Positions 6,074-6,126 of a stretch of DNA of 6,126 nucleotides are shown here, piece by piece; within the stretch, counting starts at the first letter, position 1; each line of letters begins with the position of its first letter. The position numbers and the translations under genes are program-made. The stretch is from an uncultured Porphyromonadaceae bacterium (lineage in GTDB: Bacteria > Bacteroidota > Bacteroidia > Bacteroidales > Muribaculaceae). The notes under the pieces are model-generated. The model worked only from the letters and a program-made list of their open reading frames with translations. It was not told the origin of the DNA and made no database searches. The stretch covers positions 1 to 6,126 of the forward strand of contig CAMWLX010000223.1 in assembly GCA_947175225.1 (NCBI GenBank), written 5' to 3'.

Positions 6074-6126
6074 CTATTTAGTCAACTTTTCAATTTCAAA
6101 GTCCAATCCGCGTTTATCTTTATTTT
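6074..6126 (-). CDS. 3' end of an unidentified upstream gene or remnant (partial)
   Basis: The minus strand is open from the window edge to a TAG at 6076-6074 and encodes NKDKRGLDFEIEKLTK. The other two frames stop as well, but this frame has balanced charged/hydrophobic composition and ends 26 bp before the parC promoter, as expected for a preceding gene. I think RGLDFEIEKLT recalls a short Bacteroidales hypothetical-protein family in which the sequence continues beyond this point. If so, this would be a truncated copy and not a normal C-terminus. With only 16 codons visible, the call is tentative. Confidence 0.4.
   Translation of the reverse strand, partial: NKDKRGLDFEIEKLTK

Overview
The window looks like a chromosomal segment from a member of the Bacteroidota, most likely the order Bacteroidales. 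Three things point there: a textbook Bacteroidota promoter (TTTG, 20 bp, TATTTTTG) ahead of parC, start codons preceded by A-rich leaders rather than strong Shine-Dalgarno sites, and a lipoprotein with acidic residues just after the lipid-modified cysteine. I cannot name the genus. Every gene I can support lies on the minus strand, so the region reads from right to left.

Layout in transcription order: (1) 6126-6074, the last codons of an unidentified gene or gene remnant cut by the window edge. (2) 6047-6016, the promoter. (3) 5998-3173, parC, the DNA topoisomerase IV A subunit of 941 residues, with acidic tails at both ends. (4) 3151-1865 and 1887-1243, a two-gene cassette of an ABC/RecF-like ATPase and an HNH nuclease. 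The pair matches the Septu (PtuA-PtuB) anti-phage system. The two genes overlap by 23 bp, start only 21 bp after the parC stop codon, and appear poorer in G+C than the flanking genes. (5) 1242-1094, a 149-bp non-coding spacer holding a 7-bp tandem repeat and a short sequence that I believe recurs in Bacteroidales genomes. (6) 1093-44, a secreted S41-family peptidase lipoprotein with a tricorn-like rather than CtpA-like set of catalytic residues. (7) 41-14, a rho-independent terminator.

How the genes relate: parC is housekeeping (chromosome decatenation and relaxation). The Septu pair is accessory and seems to have been placed directly behind it. No terminator and no convincing promoter separates parC from ptuA, so the defence genes may depend on parC transcription. 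No reverse transcriptase or room for a retron ncRNA exists here, so this is stand-alone Septu and not a retron of the Ec78 kind. The peptidase probably forms its own unit and has no evident functional tie to the others.

Most worth a second look are the HNH nuclease that has lost three of the four cysteines usual in its family, the defence cassette attached to parC, the repeat-rich spacer, and alanine at the classical quinolone-contact position of ParC. I did not find a wholly new system. Septu is a known family and this would be a divergent member in an unusual position.
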